From contig NZ_AQOV01000001.1 of assembly GCF_000365425.1 (NCBI RefSeq), positions 1,054,001 through 1,118,000 of the forward strand: a stretch of DNA of 64,000 bases, in the 5' to 3' direction. Under the pieces are notes generated by a model. It ran no database searches and had not been told where the DNA came from. It saw nothing but the letters and a program-made list of their open reading frames with translations. Origin of the DNA: Methylomonas sp. MK1 (GTDB lineage: Bacteria; Pseudomonadota; Gammaproteobacteria; Methylococcales; Methylomonadaceae). Position numbers and translations under genes: made by a program. Below are positions 1 to 8,721 of this stretch, one piece after another; position 1 is the first letter of the stretch; every line of letters begins with the position of its first letter.

Positions 1-210
1 GGCTACCCGCAACAGCAACAGACCCAGCCGACTCAACAACAAGGCGGTTATCCGCAACAGAATTACCCGCAGCAAAACCAACCGTATCAGCAGGGTTACC
101 CGCAACAACAAAGTTACCCTCAGCCGAATCAGCAATACCAGGGTTACCCTCAGCAACAGGGGTATCCACAGCAAACTTATCCGCAACAGGGTTACCCGCA
201 ACAGAACTAG
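1..210 (+). CDS. C-terminal end of a Gly-Tyr-Pro-Gln repeat protein (5' end outside the window)
   Basis: Frame 1 is open from the first base to a TAG at 208-210. It encodes about 69 residues made almost only of Q, P, Y, G and N, in irregular GYPQQ or NYPQQ units. Such low-complexity tails occur on secreted, membrane and RNA-associated proteins, so no function follows from the tail alone. Directly after the TAG, 13 more codons of the same composition run in frame to a TAA at 250-252, so the present stop probably arose by a CAG-to-TAG change. A strong hairpin terminator follows at 282-314. Confidence 0.7.
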   Translation, partial: GYPQQQQTQPTQQQGGYPQQNYPQQNQPYQQGYPQQQSYPQPNQQYQGYPQQQGYPQQTYPQQGYPQQN

Positions 211-281
211 CAATACCCGCAGTATCAACAGCCTTATTATCAACAACAATAAGACTTCAGATACAAGCTAGCCGTAATAAA

Positions 282-314
282 AAACCCGCTTCTTTCCGGG
301 AAAGAAGCGGGTTT
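282..314. terminator. Bidirectional rho-independent terminator between the repeat protein and the Hsp70 gene
   Basis: A perfect 14-bp stem pairs 282-295 with 301-314 around a five-base CCGGG loop. The core is ACCCGCTTCTTT, with an A tract on the left arm and a T-rich sequence after the right arm. The two flanking genes converge here, so the structure can end transcription from both sides. Confidence 0.85.
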
Positions 315-368
315 CATTTTAGCCCCCCGGAAATTCGGTTCGCGTTTAGCCGCTACATGTTATTGATA

Positions 369-2204
369 TCAAGCGTCGCCGGCCCTAACATCAAACTCGA
401 TTTTCCAGCGTTGTTGATCACGTTTGGAAATGGCTTTTAACTCCAAAGTACCCACCTCGGTGACCGCCGCCGATAAATGCACCGGAACGATGTCGCCGGC
501 ATGGCGCCCCTCTTCCGGTAACGTGATTTCTATTTCATCCAGTTCTTCCAGTTCGTCGTCTTGCCAATACTCCAAACGCACACCTACCGCATCGTCACGG
601 CGGGTTTTTGAACCGAAAAAGCGGAAGCGTACTGGTTCACCAATGATCAAACCGAATTCGTCGTTAGGCAATTCCTGTTCACTACCCTCTTCCATGCCAA
701 ACGGTGCGATGCACAAGGCTTCGATTTCCGCAGGCAATCCGGGCACTGCCGGCATGGCGCTCTCAATACCGACATAATAAGCCGCCGCCGTGCCGCCTTT
801 AATTCTTACGCCCTTGCCTTTGCGGACAAACCCATAATATGCCGCGCCCCGTGCCACTGCCAAATCCAGATCGGCGCCTTGCAATAATCGGGCTGGGTCG
901 GCTTGCTCGGTTTGCAGCCAGCTATTCAATATTTGCATCAAACGCTCAGCCATTACGCCGGCTTTTAACACCCCGCCGTTGAACAATACCGCTGTTGGAT
1001 GCAAGAAGCTGGCATGTTCCGGCAAGACATGATCGGACAACTCGCCGGTCGCTTCTTTTTGCCGTGACAAGAATGCCGCCAAGTGACGAGTGATGCCGGC
1101 ATCCTGCGCGTATGGCAACCCGGCGGTGCGTAAACCGCTGCGTGACCTGACGACAGGTCTTTCGTTAACGGAAATCCACGGTAAAAAGCCCTCAACCAGC
1201 ACTCGATTCAATTCGTCGCGAGTCAGTTCAGTGCGCAAGGTACCGCCAATCAAAGATGAGCCGCGGCTAGCTACTACAAGAGGCATACTGCCCAAATCGG
1301 CTTGGTTGAATAGTTTTTCCTTGGCTTCCCGGCAAGCATGCGTTAAAGCTTGCACTTGCCAGCTTTCCAATCGTTTACCGGTTTCTTGTTCCAATTTGGC
1401 TTTGACGGTATAGGCCAAGGCCAAATCCATGTTATCCCCGCCCAGCAAGATATGGTCGCCAACCGCAACCCGATTCAATTGCAAATTGCCGTCCTGCTCG
1501 GTAACCGCAATCAGCGACAAGTCCGTGGTGCCGCCGCCGATGTCTGCCACCAAAATCACATCGCCGATTTTGACGTGGTTACGCCAATCGCCTTCGCTAT
1601 TTTCGATCCAGCTGTACAAGGCCGCTTGCGGCTCTTCCAGCAACACTGCCTGCCCCAAACCCACCGCGCGCGCCGCCTCGACAGTCAATTCGCGAGCGGC
1701 CGGGTCGAACGAGGCCGGCACGGTGATCGTTACGTCCTGATCTTGCATATGGTGCTCTGGAAAACGATGATTCCAGGCATCGCGCAGATGTTGTAGATAC
1801 GCTTTGGTTGCCGCAAACGGGGAAATGCGTTCCACATCTTCCGGCGCTTCGGCTGGCAAAATCGCTTGTTTACAATCGACGCCGGCATGGCACAACCAAC
1901 TCTTAGCGCTGGATACCAATCGAATAGGAGTTTTGCTGCCCAGATTGCGGGCAATTTCGCCAACCAGATATTCCGGTTTAGCGGTCCACGGCAACGCGGT
2001 TGCGCCGTCGGCAATCTCGGCGGAATGCGCCAAATAGGTAAACGACGGCAGTTGCGCTTTGTCTTCGATAACGCCAGGGCTAGTCAGCTGCGGAATCGCC
2101 AGCACATCCAAGACTACTTGGTCGTCCCCGGCTTCCAGATCGACATAAGACAAGACGCAATGCGTGGTACCTAAATCGATACCGACCGAATAACGTGCAG
2201 TCAT
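369..2204 (-). CDS. Hsp70-family protein (DnaK-like ATPase, variant type)
   Basis: The 611-residue protein has the actin-like ATPase fold of Hsp70. The phosphate-1 motif GIDLGTTHC is at about residues 8-16, the phosphate-2 motif VADIGGGTTDL at about 218-228, and an adenosine-type FNGGVLKA near 408. The C-terminal portion is shorter and less typical than in DnaK, so it is probably not the housekeeping DnaK, which normally sits with dnaJ and grpE. Its start codon overlaps the stop of the upstream DUF2760 gene by ATGA (2201-2204), so the two are translationally coupled. The likely role is an ATP-dependent chaperone or regulator working with the DUF2760 membrane protein; the client is unknown. 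Confidence 0.85.
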   Translation of the reverse strand: MTARYSVGIDLGTTHCVLSYVDLEAGDDQVVLDVLAIPQLTSPGVIEDKAQLPSFTYLAHSAEIADGATALPWTAKPEYLVGEIARNLGSKTPIRLVSSAKSWLCHAGVDCKQAILPAEAPEDVERISPFAATKAYLQHLRDAWNHRFPEHHMQDQDVTITVPASFDPAARELTVEAARAVGLGQAVLLEEPQAALYSWIENSEGDWRNHVKIGDVILVADIGGGTTDLSLIAVTEQDGNLQLNRVAVGDHILLGGDNMDLALAYTVKAKLEQETGKRLESWQVQALTHACREAKEKLFNQADLGSMPLVVASRGSSLIGGTLRTELTRDELNRVLVEGFLPWISVNERPVVRSRSGLRTAGLPYAQDAGITRHLAAFLSRQKEATGELSDHVLPEHASFLHPTAVLFNGGVLKAGVMAERLMQILNSWLQTEQADPARLLQGADLDLAVARGAAYYGFVRKGKGVRIKGGTAAAYYVGIESAMPAVPGLPAEIEALCIAPFGMEEGSEQELPNDEFGLIIGEPVRFRFFGSKTRRDDAVGVRLEYWQDDELEELDEIEITLPEEGRHAGDIVPVHLSAAVTEVGTLELKAISKRDQQRWKIEFDVRAGDA

Positions 2205-2851
2205 AACTCCACCTCGGCCGGCGCGACGATCTTGGCGTTATGGCCTTCGGTTAATTTTGGCAAGCGCAGATCGGTGACTTGCCAACCTTTATGCACCAAG
2301 GTACCGGTAAACGGCGCTTCGCCGACGATGTTGCCGGTCAAACGGAATGACGCTGCATCGAAGCCTTTGTTAAGGGTGACGCGATTGCCTTCGGGATCGT
2401 TGCTGACCGGCGCCAGCGTGAAATGCTCGCTGACCGCTTTGCTGCAACCTTGATGCACCACGCGTGCTGCCGCGCCGATTTCGGCATCGGAAAAGGCACT
2501 GACGTCTTCTTTGATGAAGTCGATAAAGCGGGCTTCTTTTTGCAGCAAACTCAATAATTGCAGCGCTGCATCCGGGGTAGCCTCCTTCAAAACCACCGGT
2601 TCAGGCGCCGGCGCCTGGACGATTTTTTCCACTTCGACAATCTTTTCGACGATTTTAACTTCCGGTTGCGGTGCGGGGGCGGGCGCAATTACTGCCGGTG
2701 CTGGGGATTTACAGCGGCGCATGCCCAGCAGAACCGAGACTAAAACCACAATCAGGAGCAAAGCCAGCAGCGCGGCCGTACCGGCCAAACACACGTGCCA
2801 CAAATCGAAGGTGGTCGGGCGCAAGGATAAATCGATGGTGTAGGTATTCAT
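2201..2851 (-). CDS. DUF2760 domain membrane-anchored protein
   Basis: The 216-residue protein has one N-terminal transmembrane segment at about residues 22-44, ending in a basic RRCK stretch. A Pro/Ala/Val/Glu linker (about 50-90) follows, then the conserved DUF2760 domain (about 95-216) with EARFIDFIKEDVSAFSDA and AARVVHQGC. The family has no assigned biochemical activity that I know of. The gene lies directly upstream of the Hsp70-like gene and shares its last four bases with it, which suggests that the two proteins act together at the inner membrane. The family call rests on recognising this conserved stretch. Confidence 0.75.
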   Translation of the reverse strand: MNTYTIDLSLRPTTFDLWHVCLAGTAALLALLLIVVLVSVLLGMRRCKSPAPAVIAPAPAPQPEVKIVEKIVEVEKIVQAPAPEPVVLKEATPDAALQLLSLLQKEARFIDFIKEDVSAFSDAEIGAAARVVHQGCSKAVSEHFTLAPVSNDPEGNRVTLNKGFDAASFRLTGNIVGEAPFTGTLVHKGWQVTDLRLPKLTEGHNAKIVAPAEVEL

Positions 2852-2963
2852 GAATAACGAGTGATGGTTGTTAATTGAAACAATGGCTGTCGTCGAATCT
2901 TCAAGCCTGCCGCAACAGATAAAACTAAATTTTTACGTCCATGTCGTTGCGGACAGCTAAGAT

Positions 2964-3350
2964 TCAGTTGCCCGGCATGCCGGCTTTCTTCGCGGCTTCC
3001 GCATACATCAATTCCTGAAGCAAATTGCGCGTTACCTGGATACGCATTTTCTTCAAATGCCGGTCAGCAACCACGCCCGGCACTTCGGCGTCGGTATAAA
3101 CTTTGCGAATTTCGGCCAAGGTCGGCTCGCAAGATTTAATAATCACATCGGTGGCATTACGGCTTTCCATCTTGGCAAACTCGGGTTTTTGCATATTATC
3201 CACTACACATTTCTTATACGTGTATTGCGCTTGCTGAATTTTCTGGATCGTTTCGTCTTTTAGAGTGGTTTCGTTCCATTCTTCCTTGGCTTCTTCGGCA
3301 CAGGCCAAACCTGCGACCATCATCAATGCAACTACTAAACGGTATGTCAT
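2964..3350 (-). CDS. Small secreted protein of unknown function
   Basis: The 128 residues begin with a clear signal peptide, cleaved probably after ACA near residue 18. The mature part is charged and helical, with two cysteines (KKCVVDN and IKSCEPT) that could form one disulfide in the periplasm. The start has a purine-rich upstream sequence (GGAGAGCAAATC before ATG). I do not recognise the family. It lies 113 bp upstream of the DUF2760 gene on the same strand and may or may not be co-transcribed with it. Confidence 0.6.
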   Translation of the reverse strand: MTYRLVVALMMVAGLACAEEAKEEWNETTLKDETIQKIQQAQYTYKKCVVDNMQKPEFAKMESRNATDVIIKSCEPTLAEIRKVYTDAEVPGVVADRHLKKMRIQVTRNLLQELMYAEAAKKAGMPGN

Positions 3351-3883
3351 GATTTGCTCTCCAATGGGGGCGTAGTAATGGCTGGCGATTTTACGCGATG
3401 CCGGCTGAAATGAACAATCAGTCGGAAGCGGCAGGCGGTCAGAGCAGGCTAGGCCTAGTCTGCGAGTTCACTGAGGCAAGTAGCTGACTCACCCAGGCTC
3501 CGAGCAAACTCACGTTTTAATGCCAGAGTACTAAGATACCAGGCAGCAAGTTAAAAGCGACGAGAAGAGGGCAGAAACCCGCTAATTGAAGGTTTCTAGA
3601 ACATTGACGACAGCCCGAGCTGTGGAGATTTCGAAAGGCTTGAGCTCATTTTCGACATATCCTCTGCCAGGGAAACACTAAAGTGATGGGCGGAGCTTGG
3701 TCTGTAAGGGGGAAGCGACGTCGATTTTGCAGACCAATAATGCAAAAACGCATTGCCACCCTATCTATTTTATAGGGTTTGCATGACGACAAAAATTCGG
3801 TCATATCTGGGCTGGCGCGGGTTTCACGCAAATGACCGTATATTTTTACTGCGAAAAAATCAACCGAAATGGTGCGTTAAAAC
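3351..3883. other. 533-bp gene-free interval
   Basis: Nothing recognisable was found on either strand. The only reading frame (about 3646-3831, minus) is 61 codons, lacks a ribosome-binding site and has an unconvincing composition. No tRNA-like or riboswitch-like fold was seen by eye. The interval should contain the promoter for the small secreted-protein gene ending at 2964. Confidence 0.4.
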
Positions 3884-4282
3884 TCAGTGATCGCAAACAT
3901 GCCGAGACGAACCGGCTTGATTTTGGCCTTGAGTAGCATCAGGCAATAAAGGCATGGCTTCCGTTATTCCCTCACCGCACTGTTTCATTTGCTGCATGGC
4001 CTTGTTGGCCGACGCATCTTTACCAAATTCCATCGCTCTCGCCATCGCTTCATCGCGTTTTCCCGCCTCGCATAAGCTCTTCACCTCGGCACTCATTTGT
4101 TTGGCCTGCGCTTGAAAGGCCTGCATGTCCGCCTTATCAATGTTCTTCACGCAGTCTTGCATGGCTTTCATTTTCTGCATTACTTGCTGCATTTGCGCTT
4201 TATCCATATTTTTAAACGCATCGTTTTCAGCCGCAGCGGCGATTGGGACCAGTAACAGCATCGTTATCAATAAATTTCGCAT
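3884..4282 (-). CDS. Small secreted Met/Gln/Lys-rich helical protein, unknown function
   Basis: The 132-residue protein has a signal peptide, with cleavage likely after IAAAA near residue 18. It then has a strongly helical region rich in M, Q, K and A (FKNMDKAQMQQVMQKMKAM). Four cysteines are spread along the mature chain. It resembles, in general character only, the small secreted protein at 2964-3350: same strand, similar size, exported and helical. I do not recognise a family. A polar Gln/Asn-rich tail ends in HVCDH. Confidence 0.6.
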   Translation of the reverse strand: MRNLLITMLLLVPIAAAAENDAFKNMDKAQMQQVMQKMKAMQDCVKNIDKADMQAFQAQAKQMSAEVKSLCEAGKRDEAMARAMEFGKDASANKAMQQMKQCGEGITEAMPLLPDATQGQNQAGSSRHVCDH

Positions 4283-4548
4283 GATTTTCCTAAAAATAAT
4301 GTACGTACCTTGGAACTGTAGAAGTGTTCTACGTGGATAGCAAGCACTGACGATAACCCCGACGAAATTCCAGGGCTAGAGTGTTGTCGTGACAAGAATG
4401 CAGACTTTGTCGGATCCACGACATCGCTTGGCAAGTTGGCTTGGAGCAATAATCCCAATCAATTCATGATCTTCGCACGCATTCGGCCATTTTCTCAATT
4501 GGCCTCATTCTTGAATGCCTGATAGCTTTCGCCATCAGCAGCCCAACA

Positions 4549-5484
4549 ATGGAACACATTTTTCCACTGCCCCGCCCGACGCCTACGCAGGCCAAACCAA
4601 ACAATCCAGTGCCACACGCAGGCCATCGCTACAGCATAGACACACAAAAACTGGCTGATAACCGACTCGGCGATGTGGAGCATGATCTGCAAAACGGCTT
4701 GCTCGGCGATTACCTGTTAAGCATCGAACGGGCTGAGGTAATGCCCGTGGAGACTAAACAAACACCAACACAGGCATTCGTTTGGAACAACGATTTATTG
4801 AGCCCACCGCTCATAAGTTGCTTAGCCCTTACCAGCGCTGACCCGCAGTTGCCCAATCAGAATCGTTTGACCTTGCTTGACATCGGCATGCCCGCGCCGA
4901 CAGTAAGCTTGGCGGACGATATGCCAACCCTAAGCATTGCGCCTCATTTTGAACTGGAATGGGACACCGCCGGTTTTTGCAGCCAACTGGGTGTGTTGCA
5001 GTTGGTGGAGTCCAGCCGAACAGCACACTTTGCCGACGGCGAAACGATGACGTTAGTGGATACCGAGACTGAAGAAGGCGGCCCGGTTTTGTATCTGTCC
5101 GGCAAAGCAAGGCCTTTGCCGGTCACGCCGCTTGGTCCGTTTCAACAGCAAGGCCAGCAGCAAAAACTGCTGTTCAGCCAAGCCGTGGCACAAGCTATTC
5201 CGTCTGAAATTGCCGGCAATGCCGTCGCATCGATTAGCGTTTTGGAAAAGTATACGGTGTATTTCATGCAAAACGCCGGACCGGACCGACCGGATCTTTA
5301 TATTTGGGTACCGGTGCATTTACCTATCGTTTGGGGTTGGAGTATTCGGGTGCAGCAACGCTATGACGGCGTGTGGGATATTTTCCGCAAGAAATTGATC
5401 ATGCCCAGCGCCTCAACCGAAGCGCCGAGACTACCCTTATGGCAGAGCAACTCCTTACTGTGCCAAACGACGCAGACGGCATGA
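4549..5484 (+). CDS. Unrecognised protein translationally coupled to an amine-oxidase-like gene
   Basis: The 311-residue protein has no signal peptide or transmembrane segment and no motif that I recognise. Its N-terminus is Pro-rich and the middle and C-terminal parts look like a mixed alpha/beta globular protein. The stop overlaps the next gene by ATGA at 5481-5484, so co-translation with the flavoprotein is likely. An alternative start at 4741 has a better Shine-Dalgarno sequence (GAGG), but the upstream codons also look coding, so the longer form is kept. It could be a partner or substrate-delivery protein for the oxidase; this is inference from position only. Confidence 0.65.
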   Translation: MEHIFPLPRPTPTQAKPNNPVPHAGHRYSIDTQKLADNRLGDVEHDLQNGLLGDYLLSIERAEVMPVETKQTPTQAFVWNNDLLSPPLISCLALTSADPQLPNQNRLTLLDIGMPAPTVSLADDMPTLSIAPHFELEWDTAGFCSQLGVLQLVESSRTAHFADGETMTLVDTETEEGGPVLYLSGKARPLPVTPLGPFQQQGQQQKLLFSQAVAQAIPSEIAGNAVASISVLEKYTVYFMQNAGPDRPDLYIWVPVHLPIVWGWSIRVQQRYDGVWDIFRKKLIMPSASTEAPRLPLWQSNSLLCQTTQTA

Positions 5485-6572
5485 TGCCCATGCTGGACGT
5501 GGCGATCATTGGCGCCGGCCTGTCCGGCTTGTCCTTGGCTGAAAAACTGCTTCGGAAAAAATCCAACATCGGCGTGTTTGAAGCGCGCGAACGCTGCGGC
5601 GGCAGAATTTTATCCGCATCCGCTCCTGCCCAGGTTTTTACCGCAGACCTGGGCCCGACTTGGCTGTGGCCAATGGATCAACCGCTCATTACGGCATTAG
5701 CAGAACGCTTGGGATTAACGCTATTTCCGCAGTGGGACCGCGGTCAAAGCTTATATCAAGTACAAGCGAACGCCATACCAGCCAGCTATATCGACACCCA
5801 GACGCACGCGGATGCCAGACGGATTGCCGGCGGTTGCCAACAATTGATCGACGGCCTATTGCAACACATACCCGAACGCGTTCTGCACCTTGGGCATCGG
5901 TTGCTAGGGCTGAGCGATCAAGGTAGTCATGTCGATTTAACATTCGCAACCGATAACTCGGTGAATACCATCCAGGCTCGCCAAGTCGTGCTGGCCGCGC
6001 CCCCGCGATTGCTGGCTAACAGTATTACCTTCCAACCGGCATTAGCGCTCGGTTTGCTGTCTCTGATGCAAGACACGCCTACCTGGATGGCCGGACATGC
6101 CAAAGCGGTGCTGGTTTACGAACAGGCGTTCTGGCGCCTACAAGGCTATTCCGGCAACGCCATTTCTCCTTATCCCAGTGCGGTGTTGGCCGAAGTCTAT
6201 GACGCCTGCTCACACGATACGGGAACCTCGGCCCTGTTCGGCTTCTTTGGTTTGCCAGCCCAGATTCGCGAACAGTATCAAGACAGCCTGTCGGCGTTGA
6301 TCGTTCGGCAAATGGTCGGCCTATTCGGTCCTGCCGCCGCCAATCCGTTAAGTGTGGTGATTCAGGACTGGAGCCGGGAACCATTTACCTCGGTTCCTGC
6401 AGATCGCATACCGGTGTTCGAACATCCCGTCTACGGCCACCGCGCTCTGCAATTGGATCATTGGCAGGACAAACTGTATTTCTGCGGGACGGAAACAGCC
6501 GGCAGATCCGGCGGCTATTTGGAAGGCGCGTTGGACGCCAGCGATCGGGTTTTTAGCGCATTAACACTCTAA
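5481..6572 (+). CDS. FAD-dependent flavin monoamine oxidase-like oxidoreductase
   Basis: A dinucleotide-binding motif lies at the N-terminus (VAIIGAGLSGLSLAE), followed by the E of the ribose contact (VFEARERCGGRI). The C-terminal FAD motif (LYFCGTETAGRSGGYLEGAL) is typical of monoamine oxidase and protoporphyrinogen oxidase relatives. The frame is open from 5373, but the start at 5481 is preferred because it overlaps the upstream stop as ATGA and leaves the usual short lead before the motif. This gives about 363 residues, slightly short for the family (400-450). The substrate is unknown. It is the second gene of a four-gene run ending in a glutathione transferase. Confidence 0.8.
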   Translation: MMPMLDVAIIGAGLSGLSLAEKLLRKKSNIGVFEARERCGGRILSASAPAQVFTADLGPTWLWPMDQPLITALAERLGLTLFPQWDRGQSLYQVQANAIPASYIDTQTHADARRIAGGCQQLIDGLLQHIPERVLHLGHRLLGLSDQGSHVDLTFATDNSVNTIQARQVVLAAPPRLLANSITFQPALALGLLSLMQDTPTWMAGHAKAVLVYEQAFWRLQGYSGNAISPYPSAVLAEVYDACSHDTGTSALFGFFGLPAQIREQYQDSLSALIVRQMVGLFGPAAANPLSVVIQDWSREPFTSVPADRIPVFEHPVYGHRALQLDHWQDKLYFCGTETAGRSGGYLEGALDASDRVFSALTL

Positions 6573-6587
6573 CTAAAGGACTTTAAC

Positions 6588-7049
6588 ATGACCAATTCAA
6601 CGCTTAACGCTACTAGCATCGGCGAATTTAGCCGATTTATAACCGAGCAGAAAGTGAATATGAAGAAGCAGTACGATCAATTATTGGCCCATGACCTATC
6701 GCATCAACAATGGGACGGCTGTTTTCAACGCAATATATTGATCGTCTTAGAAAAAACCTATCAAGACGCCCTGGCCCAATTGAAGACACTACCGTTTGAT
6801 CACGCCGGCAGCACTGTCAATCAGGGCCTGGCGGATCTTACCAAATCAGTACTGGCGGTATTCGATGGCTTCATCGATGAATTTCTGTTGATCGTAGTGG
6901 ATAAACATCGCACATCCTGCGCCTTATCCAATTTCCCCGATGAACATAAGCCCGATCAGGTTTACCTGAGCGCAGTGCGTAGCGATATCGCCTTACTTTG
7001 GCGAAACTTTGCGTTGGACATTAATGCTTACTTTCTGGAATGCCGTTAA
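6588..7049 (+). CDS. Unrecognised 153-residue cytoplasmic protein
   Basis: The protein is predicted to be mostly alpha-helical and soluble, with no signal peptide. A ribosome-binding sequence (AAAGGAC) precedes the ATG by a normal distance. It begins 15 bp after the amine-oxidase-like gene and ends 26 bp before the glutathione transferase start, so it is probably in the same transcript. No motif suggests a function. Its codon use resembles its neighbours, so it is unlikely to be a recent import. Confidence 0.65.
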   Translation: MTNSTLNATSIGEFSRFITEQKVNMKKQYDQLLAHDLSHQQWDGCFQRNILIVLEKTYQDALAQLKTLPFDHAGSTVNQGLADLTKSVLAVFDGFIDEFLLIVVDKHRTSCALSNFPDEHKPDQVYLSAVRSDIALLWRNFALDINAYFLECR

Positions 7050-7075
7050 GGCGAATTTTTCCGACAGGACAATTT

Positions 7076-7696
7076 ATGAAACTGTACTTAACACCTGGCT
7101 CCTGCACCACCGGCATTCATATTTTACTAGAAGAGCTGGATCTGGTTTTCGAAGCCCATCTGGTCAATTTAATGGCCGGCGATCAACATCAAGCCGATTA
7201 TCTGGCAATTAACCCAAAAGCCAGCATCCCGACGTTGGTCCGTAATGACGGTACCGCCTTGACCGAATTTCAAGCCATCGCTTACTGGCTGGCACGCACC
7301 TACCCTAAAGCCAAACTATTGCCAGGGGATGCGGATGGCGATGCGAAAGCTATCGAGCTGATGGACTATGCGGTCGGCACGCTACATGGCCAGGGCTTTG
7401 CTAGAATTTTTACCACGGAGAAATTTACGCCCAATCCTGCCGATCACGATGCGGTCAAGGCGCAAGGATTGGATATAGTCGATAAAGCTTTTGCAATCTT
7501 GAATGAGCAGATACCTGCCGAAGGCTATGCGTTGGGTGCATTCAGCATCGCCGATGCCGCTTTGTTTTACGTGGAGTTTTGGGCTGATAAAACCGGCGTT
7601 ACGCTGCCGGAAAACTGCTTGAAACACTATCGCTTGATGCTGTCCCGTCCGGTCGTCAAACGTGTGTTGATGGAGGAAGGTTATCGAGTGGACTGA
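7076..7696 (+). CDS. Glutathione S-transferase, beta class-like
   Basis: The start at 7076 is chosen over the in-frame ATG at 7040 because it begins the thioredoxin fold exactly (MKLYLTPGSCTTG) and has an upstream AGGACA sequence. The 206 residues show the N-terminal glutathione-binding domain with Cys10, the catalytic or binding cysteine of beta-class enzymes. The cis-proline segment KASIPTLV and the ESQAI-like motif LTEFQAIAYWLA come next, then the all-helical C-terminal domain. It would conjugate or reduce electrophiles with glutathione in the cytoplasm. Being last in a run with a flavin oxidase, it may detoxify an oxidation product; this is inference. Confidence 0.88.
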   Translation: MKLYLTPGSCTTGIHILLEELDLVFEAHLVNLMAGDQHQADYLAINPKASIPTLVRNDGTALTEFQAIAYWLARTYPKAKLLPGDADGDAKAIELMDYAVGTLHGQGFARIFTTEKFTPNPADHDAVKAQGLDIVDKAFAILNEQIPAEGYALGAFSIADAALFYVEFWADKTGVTLPENCLKHYRLMLSRPVVKRVLMEEGYRVD

Positions 7697-7917
7697 CTTT
7701 TATCGCCGTACCATCTGCTCGATCAGCAAAACAGCCTTCTTAAGTCCTCCGATATACGGTGCGAGACAATTCGCACCTTTACCCATAAATGAAGCCACAT
7801 TAGCCCAATATCCCTTCATTTTTACAAGGTGACTAAATTGTCACCAACACACTATTAGCAAGACAAGCGCCGGATTTTCAAGGAAAATAGCCCTATCTTT
7901 ACCGTTCTCTGCATCGC

Positions 7918-8721
7918 ATGTACAAATATGAAGGCCTGGTGGTACACCAAAGCCACGACGACGAAGGCATCATAGAAATCGTTGACAAGGAAGGCGTCAG
8001 GGCCTTGCACTTTGGCTCGCACGCCCGGCAAAGCAGCATGCTGCTGGCCGAACCCGACCGCCTCCATTCCCTGTATGCAAGGGCCATGATGGCCGGCTTG
8101 ATGTTTCACGATACGCCCCGCGAAGTGCTGATGATAGGCCTGGGCGGCGGCACCATCGCTAAATTCATGCTGCACCAGTTCGCCGATTGCCGACTGAAAG
8201 TCGTGGAGTTTCGCGGCAGCGTTTTGAAAGTGGCGCGTAGTCATTTTGGTTTGCCATTTGATCCACGCCTGAAAATCAAGATCGGCTGCGGCGCGCAACA
8301 TGTGCGTCAGGCCAGCCAGGTGCAAAGCGAGCAACACGACTTGATCGTCATAGACGCTTACGACCACGACGGCATGGCTCCGGAAGTCAGTAGCGAAACT
8401 TTCTTCGACAATTGCCGAACCTTGTTGACCAAGAACGGTCTGTTGGTGATCAACTTATGGGGCACTGATAAAGACATGTTCCAGCAAGTGGTCTGGAACC
8501 TGGGCCGCATGTTCGATAGGCGCATGTTGTTTTTGCCGGTGCGCAATCGCGGTAACGTGATCGGTTTTGCCTTTGGGGAAGCCATGGCAAAGCCCGGCGT
8601 CAAACAGCTGATCGACAAAGCCAAACAGCTTGAACAGTTATATCAGCTGGAGTTTCCCACCTATCTCCTGGATTTAAAACGCCACAACCCCAACGTCTTC
8701 AACCGGATTATAAAATCGTGA
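7918..8721 (+). CDS. Spermidine synthase-like (aminopropyltransferase fold) protein
   Basis: The 267-residue protein has the Rossmann methyltransferase-like fold of the SpeE family, with the nucleotide-binding loop [14 protein letters not shown] and a second conserved stretch [12 protein letters not shown]. True spermidine synthases usually carry GGGDG, and here the Asp is replaced by Thr. It may therefore be a SpeE-like paralogue that does not make spermidine. The start is the first ATG after an in-frame TAG, and no strong Shine-Dalgarno sequence precedes it. The stop overlaps the next gene's GTG start (GTGA at 8718-8721), so the pair is coupled. Confidence 0.75.
   Translation: MYKYEGLVVHQSHDDEGIIEIVDKEGVRALHFGSHARQSSMLLAEPDRLHSLYARAMMAGLMFHDTPREVLMIGLGGGTIAKFMLHQFADCRLKVVEFRGSVLKVARSHFGLPFDPRLKIKIGCGAQHVRQASQVQSEQHDLIVIDAYDHDGMAPEVSSETFFDNCRTLLTKNGLLVINLWGTDKDMFQQVVWNLGRMFDRRMLFLPVRNRGNVIGFAFGEAMAKPGVKQLIDKAKQLEQLYQLEFPTYLLDLKRHNPNVFNRIIKS

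Noticed and set aside
3646..3831. 61-codon frame in the gene-free interval
   Set aside because: No ribosome-binding site, no signal or motif, and composition like random sequence.
7040..7075. Longer start for the glutathione transferase
   Set aside because: It adds 12 residues ahead of the conserved MKLYLTPGSC start, overlaps the upstream gene, and the internal ATG has the better ribosome-binding site.
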